DNA of 49,951 bases. It comes from Caballeronia sp. BR00000012568055. GTDB lineage: Bacteria > Pseudomonadota > Gammaproteobacteria > Burkholderiales > Burkholderiaceae. Positions within the stretch are counted from its first letter, which is position 1. Each line of letters opens with the position of its first letter. Below the pieces are notes generated by a model. It ran no database searches. It had not been told where the DNA came from and was given only the letters and a program-made list of their open reading frames with translations. The stretch spans positions 1 to 49,951 of the forward strand of contig NZ_JAQFVG010000300.1 in NCBI RefSeq assembly GCF_029439455.1, in the 5' to 3' direction. Below, one piece after another: positions 1-8,367 of this stretch. The translations under genes and the position numbers were made by a program.

Positions 1-60
1 CGACTCCACGCCGATGATAGTGCGGAGCTCCCGTGTGAAAGTAGGTAATCGTCAGGCTCC
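1..60 (+). rRNA. rrf: 5S ribosomal RNA, 3' end (partial)
   Basis: The first 60 bases match the 3' half of bacterial 5S rRNA. The run includes CGCCGATGATAGTG, then GTGTGAAAGTAGGTAATCG and the closing CAGGCT strand that pairs with the missing 5' end. The gene begins left of the window. A strong Rho-independent terminator follows within about 15 bases, as expected at the end of an rRNA operon. The exact 3' end (58-60) is estimated from the terminal helix. Confidence 0.93.
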
Positions 61-73
61 TCATGCTGCAAAC

Positions 74-105
74 AAAAACCCCATCCACACACGGATGGGG
101 TTTTT
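74..105 (+). terminator. Rho-independent terminator of the rRNA operon
   Basis: A 13-base perfect inverted repeat (AAAAACCCCATCC at 74-86 with its complement at 93-105) encloses a 6-base loop and ends in a T run. It lies directly after the 5S rRNA and should end the rrn transcript. The A-rich left arm makes it potentially bidirectional. Confidence 0.93.
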
Positions 106-202
106 GCGTTTGGGGCGTCGAATAAAGCGCACCGCCTGTACTGATGCGATGAGCGCTAGAATTTCCCTTTGCCTCGCGCACCACCGTCTTCACCAAGTTC
201 CC

Positions 203-1837
203 ATGCTACGTCTAAGCGAAATCAAGCTCCCGCTCGATCATCCCGATTCGGCCATCGAAGTCGCTGTCCTTGCGCGTCTGAAAGAAATCGACGTGGCGGC
301 GAATGAGTTAGTTCGCTTCGACGTGTTTCGTCGTGCGCACGATGCCCGGAAGCGTGGAGACATCAAGCTCACATACATCATCGATGTCGAGTTGACGGAT
401 GAGCAAGCTGTACTAAAACGATTGGAAGCGAATCCGCAACCGCACTGCGGAGCGACGCCAGATATGGCGTATCACTTCGTCGCGAAGGCGCCGGAGCGTT
501 CCAATTTGCAGCGACCGGTTGTTATCGGAATGGGGCCGTGTGGGTTGTTCGCGGGGTTAATTCTGGCGCAGATGGGTTTCCGTCCGATCATCCTCGAACG
601 AGGCAAGGCTGTCCGGGAGCGCACCAAGGACACGTGGGGACTGTGGCGTCGCAATGAGCTGAATCCGGAGTCGAACGTGCAGTTTGGCGAAGGCGGTGCA
701 GGCACGTTTTCGGACGGCAAGCTCTACAGCCAGATCAAAGACCCGAAGCACTACGGTCGCAAGGTGCTCGATGAGTTCGTCAAAGCCGGCGCGCCGGAAG
801 ACATCTTGTGGCTGAGCCGCCCGCACATCGGGACGTTCAGGCTGGTGAGCATGGTCGAGAAGATGCGTGCGCAGATCCATCAGCTTGGCGGGGAAGTGCG
901 GTTTCAACATCGTGTCGAAGATATCGAGATCGATAACGGCAAGGTTCGCGGACTCAAGCTTTCCAACGGCGAAACGTTGAAAAGCGATCACGTCGTGCTG
1001 GCCGTAGGACATAGCGCACGCGATACGTTCCAGATGCTCCACGATCGCGGCGTCTACATGGAAGCCAAGCCGTTCTCTCTGGGATTCCGCATCGAACATC
1101 CGCAGGGTGTGATCGATCGGAGTCGGTTCGGCAAGTTCGCGGGTCATGAAAAGCTCGGCGCGGCCGACTATAAAGTCGTGCATCACTGCAGCAACGGGCG
1201 CGCGGTGTATAGCTTCTGCATGTGTCCCGGCGGAACCGTCGTTGCGGCGACATCGGAGCCGGGGCGTGTGGTGACGAATGGCATGAGTCAATACTCGCGC
1301 GCCGAGCGCAACGCGAACGCGGGTATCGTCGTGGGGATTACGCCGGAGGATTATCCGGGCGGTCCGCTCGCGGGTATCGATTTTCAGCGCAAGTGGGAAG
1401 AGCGCGCCTTCGAGCTGGGCGGTGGCGATTACTCCGCGCCGGGACAGCTCGTCGGCGACTTTATCGCGGGACGTGCATCGACATCGCTGGGTTCGGTCGT
1501 GCCGTCGTATAAACCCGGCGTGAAGCCGACCGATCTGAGTACCGCGCTGCCCGATTACGTGATCGAAGCAATCCGCGAAGCGCTGCCCGAACTCGACAAG
1601 AAGATCAAAGGCTTCGCGATGCACGACGCCGTGCTGACCGGCGTCGAGACACGCACATCGTCGCCGTTGCGGCTGCGCCGGAAGGACGATTATCAGAGCA
1701 TCAATACTGAAGGCTTGTATCCGGCGGGCGAGGGCGCGGGCTATGCGGGCGGGATTTATTCAGCGGCAATCGATGGTATCGAAGTGGCTGAAGCGGTCGC
1801 GTTGAGCATGATGAAGCAGCACGCAGCGACCGCGTAA
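203..1837 (+). CDS. NAD(P)/FAD-dependent oxidoreductase (COG2509-like)
   Basis: A 544-residue flavoprotein. An N-terminal segment of about 100 residues precedes a dinucleotide-binding fold with GMGPCG (residues 109-114) and the acidic residue E132 at the end of the second strand. This matches uncharacterised FAD-dependent dehydrogenases of the COG2509 type. A later region rich in Gly (GEGAGYAGG) near the C-terminus is the usual closing FAD contact. I chose the ATG at 203 because the upstream in-frame extension runs back into the 5S rRNA and its terminator. The gene converges with the UxaA-family gene, 9 bases separating the stops. Substrate unknown. Confidence 0.88.
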   Translation: MLRLSEIKLPLDHPDSAIEVAVLARLKEIDVAANELVRFDVFRRAHDARKRGDIKLTYIIDVELTDEQAVLKRLEANPQPHCGATPDMAYHFVAKAPERSNLQRPVVIGMGPCGLFAGLILAQMGFRPIILERGKAVRERTKDTWGLWRRNELNPESNVQFGEGGAGTFSDGKLYSQIKDPKHYGRKVLDEFVKAGAPEDILWLSRPHIGTFRLVSMVEKMRAQIHQLGGEVRFQHRVEDIEIDNGKVRGLKLSNGETLKSDHVVLAVGHSARDTFQMLHDRGVYMEAKPFSLGFRIEHPQGVIDRSRFGKFAGHEKLGAADYKVVHHCSNGRAVYSFCMCPGGTVVAATSEPGRVVTNGMSQYSRAERNANAGIVVGITPEDYPGGPLAGIDFQRKWEERAFELGGGDYSAPGQLVGDFIAGRASTSLGSVVPSYKPGVKPTDLSTALPDYVIEAIREALPELDKKIKGFAMHDAVLTGVETRTSSPLRLRRKDDYQSINTEGLYPAGEGAGYAGGIYSAAIDGIEVAEAVALSMMKQHAATA

Positions 1838-1846
1838 TCCAGCAAA

Positions 1847-3370
1847 TCAGGTGACCACGCCGACCTGCCAGGGCACGAACTCACTCTGTCCGTACCCATG
1901 CAGTTCGCTCTTCGATGCAACACCCGAAGCGCAATCCAGCATCATTTGGAAAATCTGTTCGCCTAGCTGATCGATGGTCGCGGTGCCATCGATCACGCCG
2001 CCGCAGTTGATATCCATATCCTCTTCCTGCCGCTCCCACAACGCAGAGTTCGTCGCAAGTTTGAGCGATGGCGACGGCGCGCAGCCATAAGCCGAGCCGC
2101 GTCCCGTCGTGAAGCAAATCAGGTTCGCGCCCGATGCGACCTGACCGGTGGCGGACATCGGATCGTAGCCGGGCGAATCCATAAAGACGAAGCCCTTCGC
2201 GTCGATGTGCTGCGCGTATTCGTACACCTCGACGAGATTCGTCGTGCCGCCTTTTGCGACCGCGCCCAGCGATTTCTCCAGAATCGTCGTCAGCCCGCCG
2301 ACCTTGTTGCCCGCCGACGGATTGTTGTCCATCGCCGCGCCATTGCGCTCGCAATACGCTTCCCACCACTTGATCCGCGCCAGCAGTTTCTCACCGACTT
2401 CGCGGCTCACTGCGCGTCGCGTCAGCAAATGCTCTGCGCCATATACTTCCGGCGTCTCCGACAAAATCGCCGTGCCGCCGTGCGCGACGAGCTTATCGAC
2501 GGCCGCACCCAGCGCCGGATTCGCCGAAATGCCCGAGTAACCATCCGATCCACCGCACTGCAATCCGACGATCAGATGCGAAGCCGGCACCGGCTCACGC
2601 TTCACGCGATTCGCATCCGCAAGCATCTCCTCGACCATCGCGATACCGCGTTCGATGGTCTTGCGCGTGCCGCCGCTATCCTGAATCGTGAAGGTTTTCA
2701 GATGCGTGCCGTCCTTCAGTCCGCTCGATTCGAGCACGCCCGAAATCTGATTCGTCTCGCATCCCAGCCCAACGAACAGGACCGAATGAAAATTCGGATG
2801 CACGGCGTAACCGGCAAGCGTGCGGCGCAGAATCTGCAAGCCATCGCCTTGCATATCGATACCGCATCCCAGGCCATGCGTCAGAGCGATCACGCCATCG
2901 ACATTCGGATATTCCGCCAGCGCCTCCGGATGCACATCGCGCCGAAAGTGATCGGCAATCGCGCGCGCGACGGTCGCCGAGCAATTCACGCTCGTCAGCA
3001 CGCCGATGAAATTGCGCGTCGCCACCCGACCGTCTTCGCGGCGAATGCCCATGAAAGTCGCGGGCGTATCGACGAAAGGCGTCGGATGCTTATCGATACC
3101 GAACTCGTGCTCGCGCGCGAAATCGGCCATCGACAAATTGTGGGTGTGGACATGCGCGCCGCGCGCAATCGCCTCGCGCGCCACGCCGATGATCTGGTTA
3201 TAGCGCTTGACCGGTTCGCCGGCCGCAATCGCGCGCGTCGCGATCTTGTGTCCCGGCGGAATCAGCCCGGTCACGACGAGATCTTCCGAGGCGATCTCCG
3301 CGCCCGAAAGCAACTGACGCGTCGCGATCACGACATCGTCCTTGGGATGCAGCCGTATGGTGGAGGACAT
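1847..3370 (-). CDS. uxaA: UxaA-family altronate dehydratase
   Basis: A 507-residue protein of the UxaA/GarD family, which removes water from altronate (UxaA) or galactarate (GarD), usually with Fe(II). An N-terminal SAF domain (about residues 8-78) is followed by the catalytic region with conserved GLGCE (202-206), CGGSDG and GCAPSPS motifs. Length fits UxaA (about 495) and GarD (about 520). The ATG at 3370 gives a protein beginning directly with the SAF domain; the longer reading frame would run into the upstream transporter. It is the last gene of an operon with the MFS carrier and a UxaB-like dehydrogenase. That context favours altronate over galactarate, but substrate cannot be fixed from sequence. 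Confidence 0.85.
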   Translation of the reverse strand: MSSTIRLHPKDDVVIATRQLLSGAEIASEDLVVTGLIPPGHKIATRAIAAGEPVKRYNQIIGVAREAIARGAHVHTHNLSMADFAREHEFGIDKHPTPFVDTPATFMGIRREDGRVATRNFIGVLTSVNCSATVARAIADHFRRDVHPEALAEYPNVDGVIALTHGLGCGIDMQGDGLQILRRTLAGYAVHPNFHSVLFVGLGCETNQISGVLESSGLKDGTHLKTFTIQDSGGTRKTIERGIAMVEEMLADANRVKREPVPASHLIVGLQCGGSDGYSGISANPALGAAVDKLVAHGGTAILSETPEVYGAEHLLTRRAVSREVGEKLLARIKWWEAYCERNGAAMDNNPSAGNKVGGLTTILEKSLGAVAKGGTTNLVEVYEYAQHIDAKGFVFMDSPGYDPMSATGQVASGANLICFTTGRGSAYGCAPSPSLKLATNSALWERQEEDMDINCGGVIDGTATIDQLGEQIFQMMLDCASGVASKSELHGYGQSEFVPWQVGVVT

Positions 3371-3377
3371 GTTTTTC

Positions 3378-4661
3378 TCAGATCGTAGAGGGGGCGTGCT
3401 CGTCGCGGAGCGATTCCGCTTCGGCACTGTTGAGCGGTTCGACTTTGCCGACGATTACAAGATAGCTGAACGCGCCGAGAAAGCAGAATCCGCCCGCCAC
3501 GCACAACGGAATGGTGAACGAGCCTTTGGTGATAGCGAGCATGACGCCCGTGAACGTCGTAATAACGATGCCCGCGAGATTCGACGCGAAGTTCTGAATT
3601 CCGCTGATCGATGCAACGTAATCGGGACTCGGCGCGACATCGCCCGGCAGCGACCAGATGCTGGCAGCGGCGAACGCAAGGCTGCCATACGCGATGCCGA
3701 AAAACGCGAGCATCAGATAAACATTCGACGTGAACGCCGACAACGTAATCACCGATGACAACAACATGCCGCCGACCATGCACGTCTTGCGCGCCGCGGT
3801 GAGACTCCAGCCGCGCTTGAACAGCGAATCCGACACGATGCCGCCGAGCCAGCCGCCCGGAATCGACATCAACGCGGGAATCATGCCGAGCGTGCCGAGC
3901 GATTTCAGCGAGAAGCCATGCGCCTGTACGAGATAGCTCGGGAACCAGGTGATGAAAAAGTAGATCACGAAGTTCAGGCAGAAGAAGCCGAGCATCATGC
4001 CCCACAGCGTGCGGTACTTGAACAGCGAGGCCCACGACACTTTGTTCTTCGGCGCGACGGATTTGACGGGCGGCGCATCTTCGGCGCCGGTCATATCGCC
4101 CTTGGATTTGGTGCGATAGATCAGGAACCAGCCGAGAATCCACACCGCGCCGAGCACGCCCGTAATCACGAACGACGCTTCCCAGCCGAACGAACTGATG
4201 ATGAGCGCAACGACGGGAATCGACAGCGCGGAGCCGACGCGCGAGCCGCTATCGAAAATGCTGGTGGCGAACGCGCGTTGCTCCGGCTTGAACCATTGCG
4301 ATACGAGCTTCGCGCAAGACGGATACGCGCCCGCCTCACCGACGCCGAGCATCAACCGACAGCCGAACATGCCCGCGACGCTAGTCGCGGATGCGGTGAG
4401 CGCCGTGAACAGCGACCACCAGCCGACCGCCAGCGGCAATGCGATCCGCGCGCCGACGCGATCGACGAACCAGCCGAAGGGCATCTGCATCAGCGCGTAA
4501 GTCCAGAAGAAGCCGCTCAGGATAAAGCCCATTTCCGCCGGCCCGATGCCGAGCGCCTTTTCGATCTGCGGCGCGGCAACCGCGAGATTTGCGCGATCGA
4601 TATAGTTGATCGCGATGGCCAGAAAGGCCAAAAATATCACTACCCAACGCATTTTGCGCAT
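3378..4661 (-). CDS. MFS transporter, anion:cation symporter family (sugar acid uptake)
   Basis: A 427-residue inner-membrane carrier with about twelve hydrophobic segments. Near the N-terminus NYIDRANL (residues 19-26) is the signature of the ACS family, which includes hexuronate (ExuT) and glucarate/galactarate (GudP) permeases. The later GEAGAYPS stretch is also typical. A ribosome site GGAG lies 7 bases before the ATG. The stop is 7 bases before the uxaA start, so the two are co-transcribed. The likely role is proton-coupled uptake of the acid sugar processed by its neighbours; which sugar is inference. Confidence 0.87.
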   Translation of the reverse strand: MRKMRWVVIFLAFLAIAINYIDRANLAVAAPQIEKALGIGPAEMGFILSGFFWTYALMQMPFGWFVDRVGARIALPLAVGWWSLFTALTASATSVAGMFGCRLMLGVGEAGAYPSCAKLVSQWFKPEQRAFATSIFDSGSRVGSALSIPVVALIISSFGWEASFVITGVLGAVWILGWFLIYRTKSKGDMTGAEDAPPVKSVAPKNKVSWASLFKYRTLWGMMLGFFCLNFVIYFFITWFPSYLVQAHGFSLKSLGTLGMIPALMSIPGGWLGGIVSDSLFKRGWSLTAARKTCMVGGMLLSSVITLSAFTSNVYLMLAFFGIAYGSLAFAAASIWSLPGDVAPSPDYVASISGIQNFASNLAGIVITTFTGVMLAITKGSFTIPLCVAGGFCFLGAFSYLVIVGKVEPLNSAEAESLRDEHAPSTI

Positions 4662-4712
4662 CGTTTGTCTCCGTGAACGATTTGCTGGAAAAAGGGGGGA
4701 CGCGTTCCGCTC

Positions 4713-5825
4713 TCAGGCGGATTTCAGTGCTTCGCGCAGTTGCTTTTGTTCGATATCGAGTTTGAGTTCGCGCGCCATGTCGATCACCGGCTGAAAGCGG
4801 CGGATTTTCTTTTCATCTTGATTGCGCGCGATGTCCGCGAGCCGATGCACGAGGAACGGGTTTTCGAAGCGATCTCGTACGCTGGCCAGATAGTCGCTGG
4901 CGACGTCGCCTTGGCCGAGCGCGTTGAAAACCGGCAGCACTTCATCGCCCCAGACGGCTTCCACCGGATCGCTATACGACGGATTGTGCATGGCGTCGAG
5001 AACGGTCATGTCGGGTGCGCCGTCGCGCTTGCGCCAGATTTCCGCGAGCATCGTGTGGCCGAGGTTCAGCAGCAGCAATTTGAGGCGCTCGTAATGCGCG
5101 AGATCGTCCGTCACGACGATGTCTTCGTGTTCGCACGGCAGCGTCATGCCCGCCTGCCGCTCGATGGCCCACAGCGCGTAGGGTTCGGCAATCGCGCCGA
5201 CCGGCAGAATTGGCTCGGAAACGATCCGATCGACCAGCGAATTCACCCACACGCAGCGCGTTGTCAGATATTCGATGAACGCGTCGTCCACATTCCAGCC
5301 GCGCGCGATGCCGAGCACGAGATCGCGGAGCGTATCGCCGTTGCGCGAGACGAGTTCGCAGGGCAGCAGCGTGATGGCATCGCCACCCGCTTGATGGCGC
5401 GCGTGCAGCAGAACCGCGAGCTTCGCCGCAAAGCCGCGCGGCGTGCGCTGGCCATCGAGCAGATCGGCGGTGTCTTCATCGAAGACGGCGTAACCGGCAT
5501 CAGCCGTGTTCGACACGATTACCTTCACGTCGCGCTCGATGCGTTCCAGCAGCCGCGGCCAGTCTTCGTTCGCATTCAGCGCTTCCGTAATCGAATCGCA
5601 CTCAAGTGTCACGTCGATGGTTTCATCGCGCTGACGACCGCGGATGCGCACCGGATAGCGTCCGTTTGCCCGCAGCGCATCGATGCGCGCGGCGCTGTCG
5701 GCGCTGGTCGTCGTCTGCACGACGGTGATTTTGCCGAGCGCCTTCGCCGGATTCTGCGCGACGAAAAAATCGACGTGCGCCTGGAGGAATCGGCTGGTGC
5801 CGAACTGGAGGATCGGATTGCTCAT
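4713..5825 (-). CDS. UxaB-like tagaturonate reductase / polyol-specific long-chain dehydrogenase (short form)
   Basis: A 370-residue member of the mannitol dehydrogenase superfamily. The catalytic set of this family (Lys, then Asn five later and His eight later) is seen as K249, N254 and H257 in KLLLLNLGH; an upstream Asn (N195 in VWVNS) is also in place. The N-terminus LQFGTSRFLQAH is the family's nucleotide-fold start. Classical UxaB/UxuB proteins are about 480-490 residues, so this is a compact form. Within an operon with uxaA and a sugar-acid carrier the likely reaction is tagaturonate to altronate with NADH, but fructuronate or another ketose acid is possible. Start at 5825 chosen because the family match begins there. 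Confidence 0.78.
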   Translation of the reverse strand: MSNPILQFGTSRFLQAHVDFFVAQNPAKALGKITVVQTTTSADSAARIDALRANGRYPVRIRGRQRDETIDVTLECDSITEALNANEDWPRLLERIERDVKVIVSNTADAGYAVFDEDTADLLDGQRTPRGFAAKLAVLLHARHQAGGDAITLLPCELVSRNGDTLRDLVLGIARGWNVDDAFIEYLTTRCVWVNSLVDRIVSEPILPVGAIAEPYALWAIERQAGMTLPCEHEDIVVTDDLAHYERLKLLLLNLGHTMLAEIWRKRDGAPDMTVLDAMHNPSYSDPVEAVWGDEVLPVFNALGQGDVASDYLASVRDRFENPFLVHRLADIARNQDEKKIRRFQPVIDMARELKLDIEQKQLREALKSA

Positions 5826-5897
5826 CGCGGGGTTTATCGTTGGGAACGGTTCCAGATCGCCGCAAAAAAATTCGGCCACGCGGCCTTACCAGATCGC

Positions 5898-5927
5898 ATA
5901 CTAGAGGCATGAAAACAAATTGGTCAA
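5898..5927 (-). promoter_or_regulatory. Predicted sigma-70 promoter of the sugar-acid operon
   Basis: On the minus strand TTGACC (5922-5927) and TAGTAT (5898-5903) are separated by 18 bases, pointing toward the UxaB-like gene. The -35 box lies inside the candidate GntR operator. The predicted leader would be about 65 bases. Confidence 0.6.
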
Positions 5928-5934
5928 GCCACTT
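5918..5934. promoter_or_regulatory. Candidate operator for the adjacent FadR-type GntR regulator
   Basis: AATTGGTCAAGCCACTT is a 17-bp imperfect inverted repeat with the form AAnTGG-N5-CCAnTT. The half-site spacing is that of FadR-subfamily operators such as the PdhR box (AATTGGTnnnACCAATT), from which it differs at two of the fixed positions. It covers the -35 box of the divergent sugar-acid promoter and sits about 100 bases before the regulator gene. Binding would block the operon; the inducer is presumably the acid sugar or an intermediate. Confidence 0.65.
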
Positions 5935-6033
5935 GAAAGGCGTCGAAATCGGGCAGACGCCCGTGGCACGGCCCGTCAACGCTTCCGTTGATTACAATTC
6001 ACGTTTTCCCCGAGCCTGAGCAGGAGTCTGCCC

Positions 6034-6732
6034 TTGAGCGTAAAGCCCGCTGAAACGCGTCGTCTGTATCTTCAGATTGCCGACAAGCTGCGTGGATTGA
6101 TCGAGCAGCAGGATTTCGCGCCGAATGGCCGGTTGCCATCGGAGCGTGAACTCGCGCAGACGCTGGGCGTGTCGCGGCCATCGGTGCGCGAGGCGCTGGT
6201 GGCGCTGGAACTGGAAGGGCGGGTGGAAATTCGCATGGGCTCGGGCGTGTATATCGTTGCCGGGCCGGAGGCGAAAGCGCCGCGCGAGGAGGCGGAACTT
6301 GGTGAAAGTCCGATCGAAATCATGAACGCGCGCAGCGTGATCGAAGGCGGAATTGCCGCGAGCGTCGCGCCGTTCGCCAAACCGAAGGCGCTCAAAACGC
6401 TGCGCGCACTCTACGATTCAATGGCCCGCGAAGTCGCAAACGGCCAAATTCCGAACAGCGCCGATCGCGCGTTCCACGTGGCGATCGCGCAGATGTCGGG
6501 CAACGATGTTTTAGCGCGAACGGTCGGCAGTCTCTATGACGAACGGCATAGTCCGTTGTCGTCAACGTTGCGCGGACATTTCGAGGGCGAAGAAACCTGG
6601 GCCGCTGCACTCGGCGAGCATCTGGAGATTCTCGAGGCGCTCGAAGCGCACGATCCCGTCCAGGCGCAAGCCGCGATGCAGCGTCACATGCGAAAGTCGG
6701 CCGAACGGCTGATGACGCGCAAGAAACAATAA
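6034..6732 (+). CDS. GntR-family transcriptional regulator, FadR subfamily
   Basis: A 232-residue regulator. The winged helix-turn-helix occupies about residues 8-75, with the GntR signature LPSERELAQTLGVSRPSVREAL. The rest is an all-helical FCD ligand domain with the Asp/His pattern of that fold (DRAFHVAIA near residue 144, then a later EHLEILEALE). It starts with TTG at 6034, supported by a good ribosome site (CAGGAG, 7 bases upstream). It is divergent from the sugar-acid operon, and the 17-bp operator between them makes it the likely repressor of that operon. Confidence 0.9.
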   Translation: MSVKPAETRRLYLQIADKLRGLIEQQDFAPNGRLPSERELAQTLGVSRPSVREALVALELEGRVEIRMGSGVYIVAGPEAKAPREEAELGESPIEIMNARSVIEGGIAASVAPFAKPKALKTLRALYDSMAREVANGQIPNSADRAFHVAIAQMSGNDVLARTVGSLYDERHSPLSSTLRGHFEGEETWAAALGEHLEILEALEAHDPVQAQAAMQRHMRKSAERLMTRKKQ

Positions 6733-6763
6733 AGCCGGCGCATCCTTGCGAAACGCGCCGGCT
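6733..6763 (-). terminator. Probable terminator of the 106-residue gene
   Basis: A perfect 9-bp stem (AGCCGGCGC at 6733-6741 with GCGCCGGCT at 6755-6763). Read on the minus strand it is followed by TTTATTGTTT, so it mainly ends the minus-strand gene; it also lies just after the gntR stop on the plus strand. Confidence 0.7.
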
Positions 6764-6780
6764 CGGAGAGTCTGCCCGTG

Positions 6781-7101
6781 TCAGCCAGGATAGGCTTCGT
6801 CCACCTTCAAACCCGCGAGCTTGAAGATCACGCGCAGCGTCTGCGGCGCGATTTCACGTCGCGAGGCGAGCGTCGTCAGTACGAAGTCCATTACCTTCGC
6901 GTACTTCAGCATGGTCAGACACGATTCGATATCGGTGGAACCGTCGCGCATCGATTCAGCGAGGCGCAACATTTCCACGGAAATCTCTCGGGCCATTTCG
7001 AGTTCGAGTTGCTGCTTCTCGCTCCACGCCGGCATTGCGGTCAGTAACGCCAGCATGTCCTGAAACTGTTTCTCTGCTTTCTTGTCCGGGATCGCATCCA
7101 T
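6781..7101 (-). CDS. Hypothetical protein, 106 residues, helical
   Basis: No family recognised. The sequence is soluble, charged and predicted mostly helical, with Leu/Met repeats (AREISVEMLRLAESM) and a middle ESCLTMLKYAKVMDFVLTTLASRR stretch that could form an amphipathic helix pair. No signal peptide or membrane segment. A ribosome site GAGG lies just ahead of the ATG, and a terminator follows the stop, so it is probably a genuine single-gene unit. Confidence 0.65.
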   Translation of the reverse strand: MDAIPDKKAEKQFQDMLALLTAMPAWSEKQQLELEMAREISVEMLRLAESMRDGSTDIESCLTMLKYAKVMDFVLTTLASRREIAPQTLRVIFKLAGLKVDEAYPG

Positions 7102-7492
7102 CGCCGTCCTCTCTAGATCTCATGGCGCTGCGAGTCGCATTCGCGGCGCTGTGCGTTAGGTGTTACGTAACAAAGCCTGAGCGCGGTGACGACGCAGTTG
7201 CGTGTCGAAGCGCGGGCTCGTTACCAGCTTATTGCTTCTGCCCTGCTGCATTCGGCGCGTGGCGGGCGCTGCCCACGCTTGTGTGTCGTCCTTCCAATGG
7301 CCTCATTGTCGGGCGATGCACGAACTGTTCCATGCGCGTTGCTGCTCGCATGCACACCGAGCGTCCGATGGCTGGAACAAGAGCGTCTTTGCGCTTTTGG
7401 GTAAACTTCCCCTTTTGAGACGGAAGAACCAGCGGTTAGCGCACATTCAGCGCGAACATGCTCCGCTTTTCATTCACTCCATCCTTCCCACG
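7102..7492. other. 391-bp intergenic region between divergent genes
   Basis: No reading frame here looks protein-like on either strand. It should hold the promoters of the 106-residue gene and the methyltransferase. The only clear motif is a perfect 12-bp palindrome at 7161-7172. I could not pick a convincing -35/-10 pair. Confidence 0.5.
7161..7172. repeat. Perfect palindrome TGTTACGTAACA
   Basis: A 12-bp perfect palindrome about 60 bases upstream of the minus-strand 106-residue gene. Its size and symmetry fit a dimeric regulator site, but no regulator can be assigned. Confidence 0.45.
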
Positions 7493-8362
7493 ATGAACAG
7501 CAAGACTTCGGCGTCGGCCGAAAACAAACCCGACCCATCAGCCAAACACGAAATCCGTCCTGGCCAGTCGATCGAACTGCTCAAGGAACTTCATATCCTC
7601 ACGCGCGACGGCAAGATGAATCAAGACAGCCGCCGAAAACTGAAACAGGTCTATCACTTGTATCAGTTCATTGAACCGCTGCTTGCCGACGTTCACGCGC
7701 GCCAGGGTTCCGTATCGCTGGTGGATCACGGCGCGGGGAAGTCTTACCTTGGGTTTATTCTCTACGATCTGTTCTTTAAGACTCTGCGCGATCGGTCACA
7801 CATCTTTGGAATTGAGACGAGAGAAGAACTCGTCCACAAGTCCGAAGAATTGGCAAAGCGACTCGGCTTCGATGGAATGTCGTTTCTCAATCTGTCGGTG
7901 GCCGAATCAATTGATTCAGATCGTCTGCCTGATTCGATCGATATCGTCACCGCGCTGCATGCCTGCAATACCGCAACCGACGACGCCATCCACTTCGCTC
8001 TGCAAAAGAAGGCGAAGTACATCGTCGTGGTGCCGTGTTGTCAGGCGGAAGTGGCGGCGGTGCTGCGCAAAAATAAGGGACAGTCGCTTTCGAAAAATGT
8101 GCTGACGGAAATGTGGCGGCATCCGCTGCATACGCGCGAATTCGGCAGCCAGATCACGAATGTGTTGCGCTGCCTGCAACTCGAATCGCACGGATATCAG
8201 GTCAGCGTGACGGAACTCGTCGGCTGGGAACATTCGATGAAGAACGAACTGATCATCGCCCAGTTCAAGGACTTGCCGCGTGGACGGCCTGCGCAGCGTT
8301 TGTCAGATGTGCTTGAAACGCTCGGACTCGAAGAAATGCGCGAGCGTTTCTTTACTCAATAA
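7493..8362 (+). CDS. Class I SAM-dependent methyltransferase, Methyltransf_32-like
   Basis: A 289-residue cytosolic protein. The SAM-binding loop is DHGAGK (residues 78-83), followed by an acidic strand end (GIETR), an ALHACNTATD motif (154-163) and VPCCQ (180-184). This ALHAC plus PCC pattern is shared with the Methyltransf_32 family, which includes eukaryotic Trm13-like and GSTCD proteins. The ATG at 7493 was chosen because the region before it lacks family features. It converges with the DUF1415 gene with 5 bases between stops. The substrate (RNA, protein or small molecule) is unknown. Confidence 0.78.
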   Translation: MNSKTSASAENKPDPSAKHEIRPGQSIELLKELHILTRDGKMNQDSRRKLKQVYHLYQFIEPLLADVHARQGSVSLVDHGAGKSYLGFILYDLFFKTLRDRSHIFGIETREELVHKSEELAKRLGFDGMSFLNLSVAESIDSDRLPDSIDIVTALHACNTATDDAIHFALQKKAKYIVVVPCCQAEVAAVLRKNKGQSLSKNVLTEMWRHPLHTREFGSQITNVLRCLQLESHGYQVSVTELVGWEHSMKNELIIAQFKDLPRGRPAQRLSDVLETLGLEEMRERFFTQ

Positions 8363-8367
8363 TCCCG

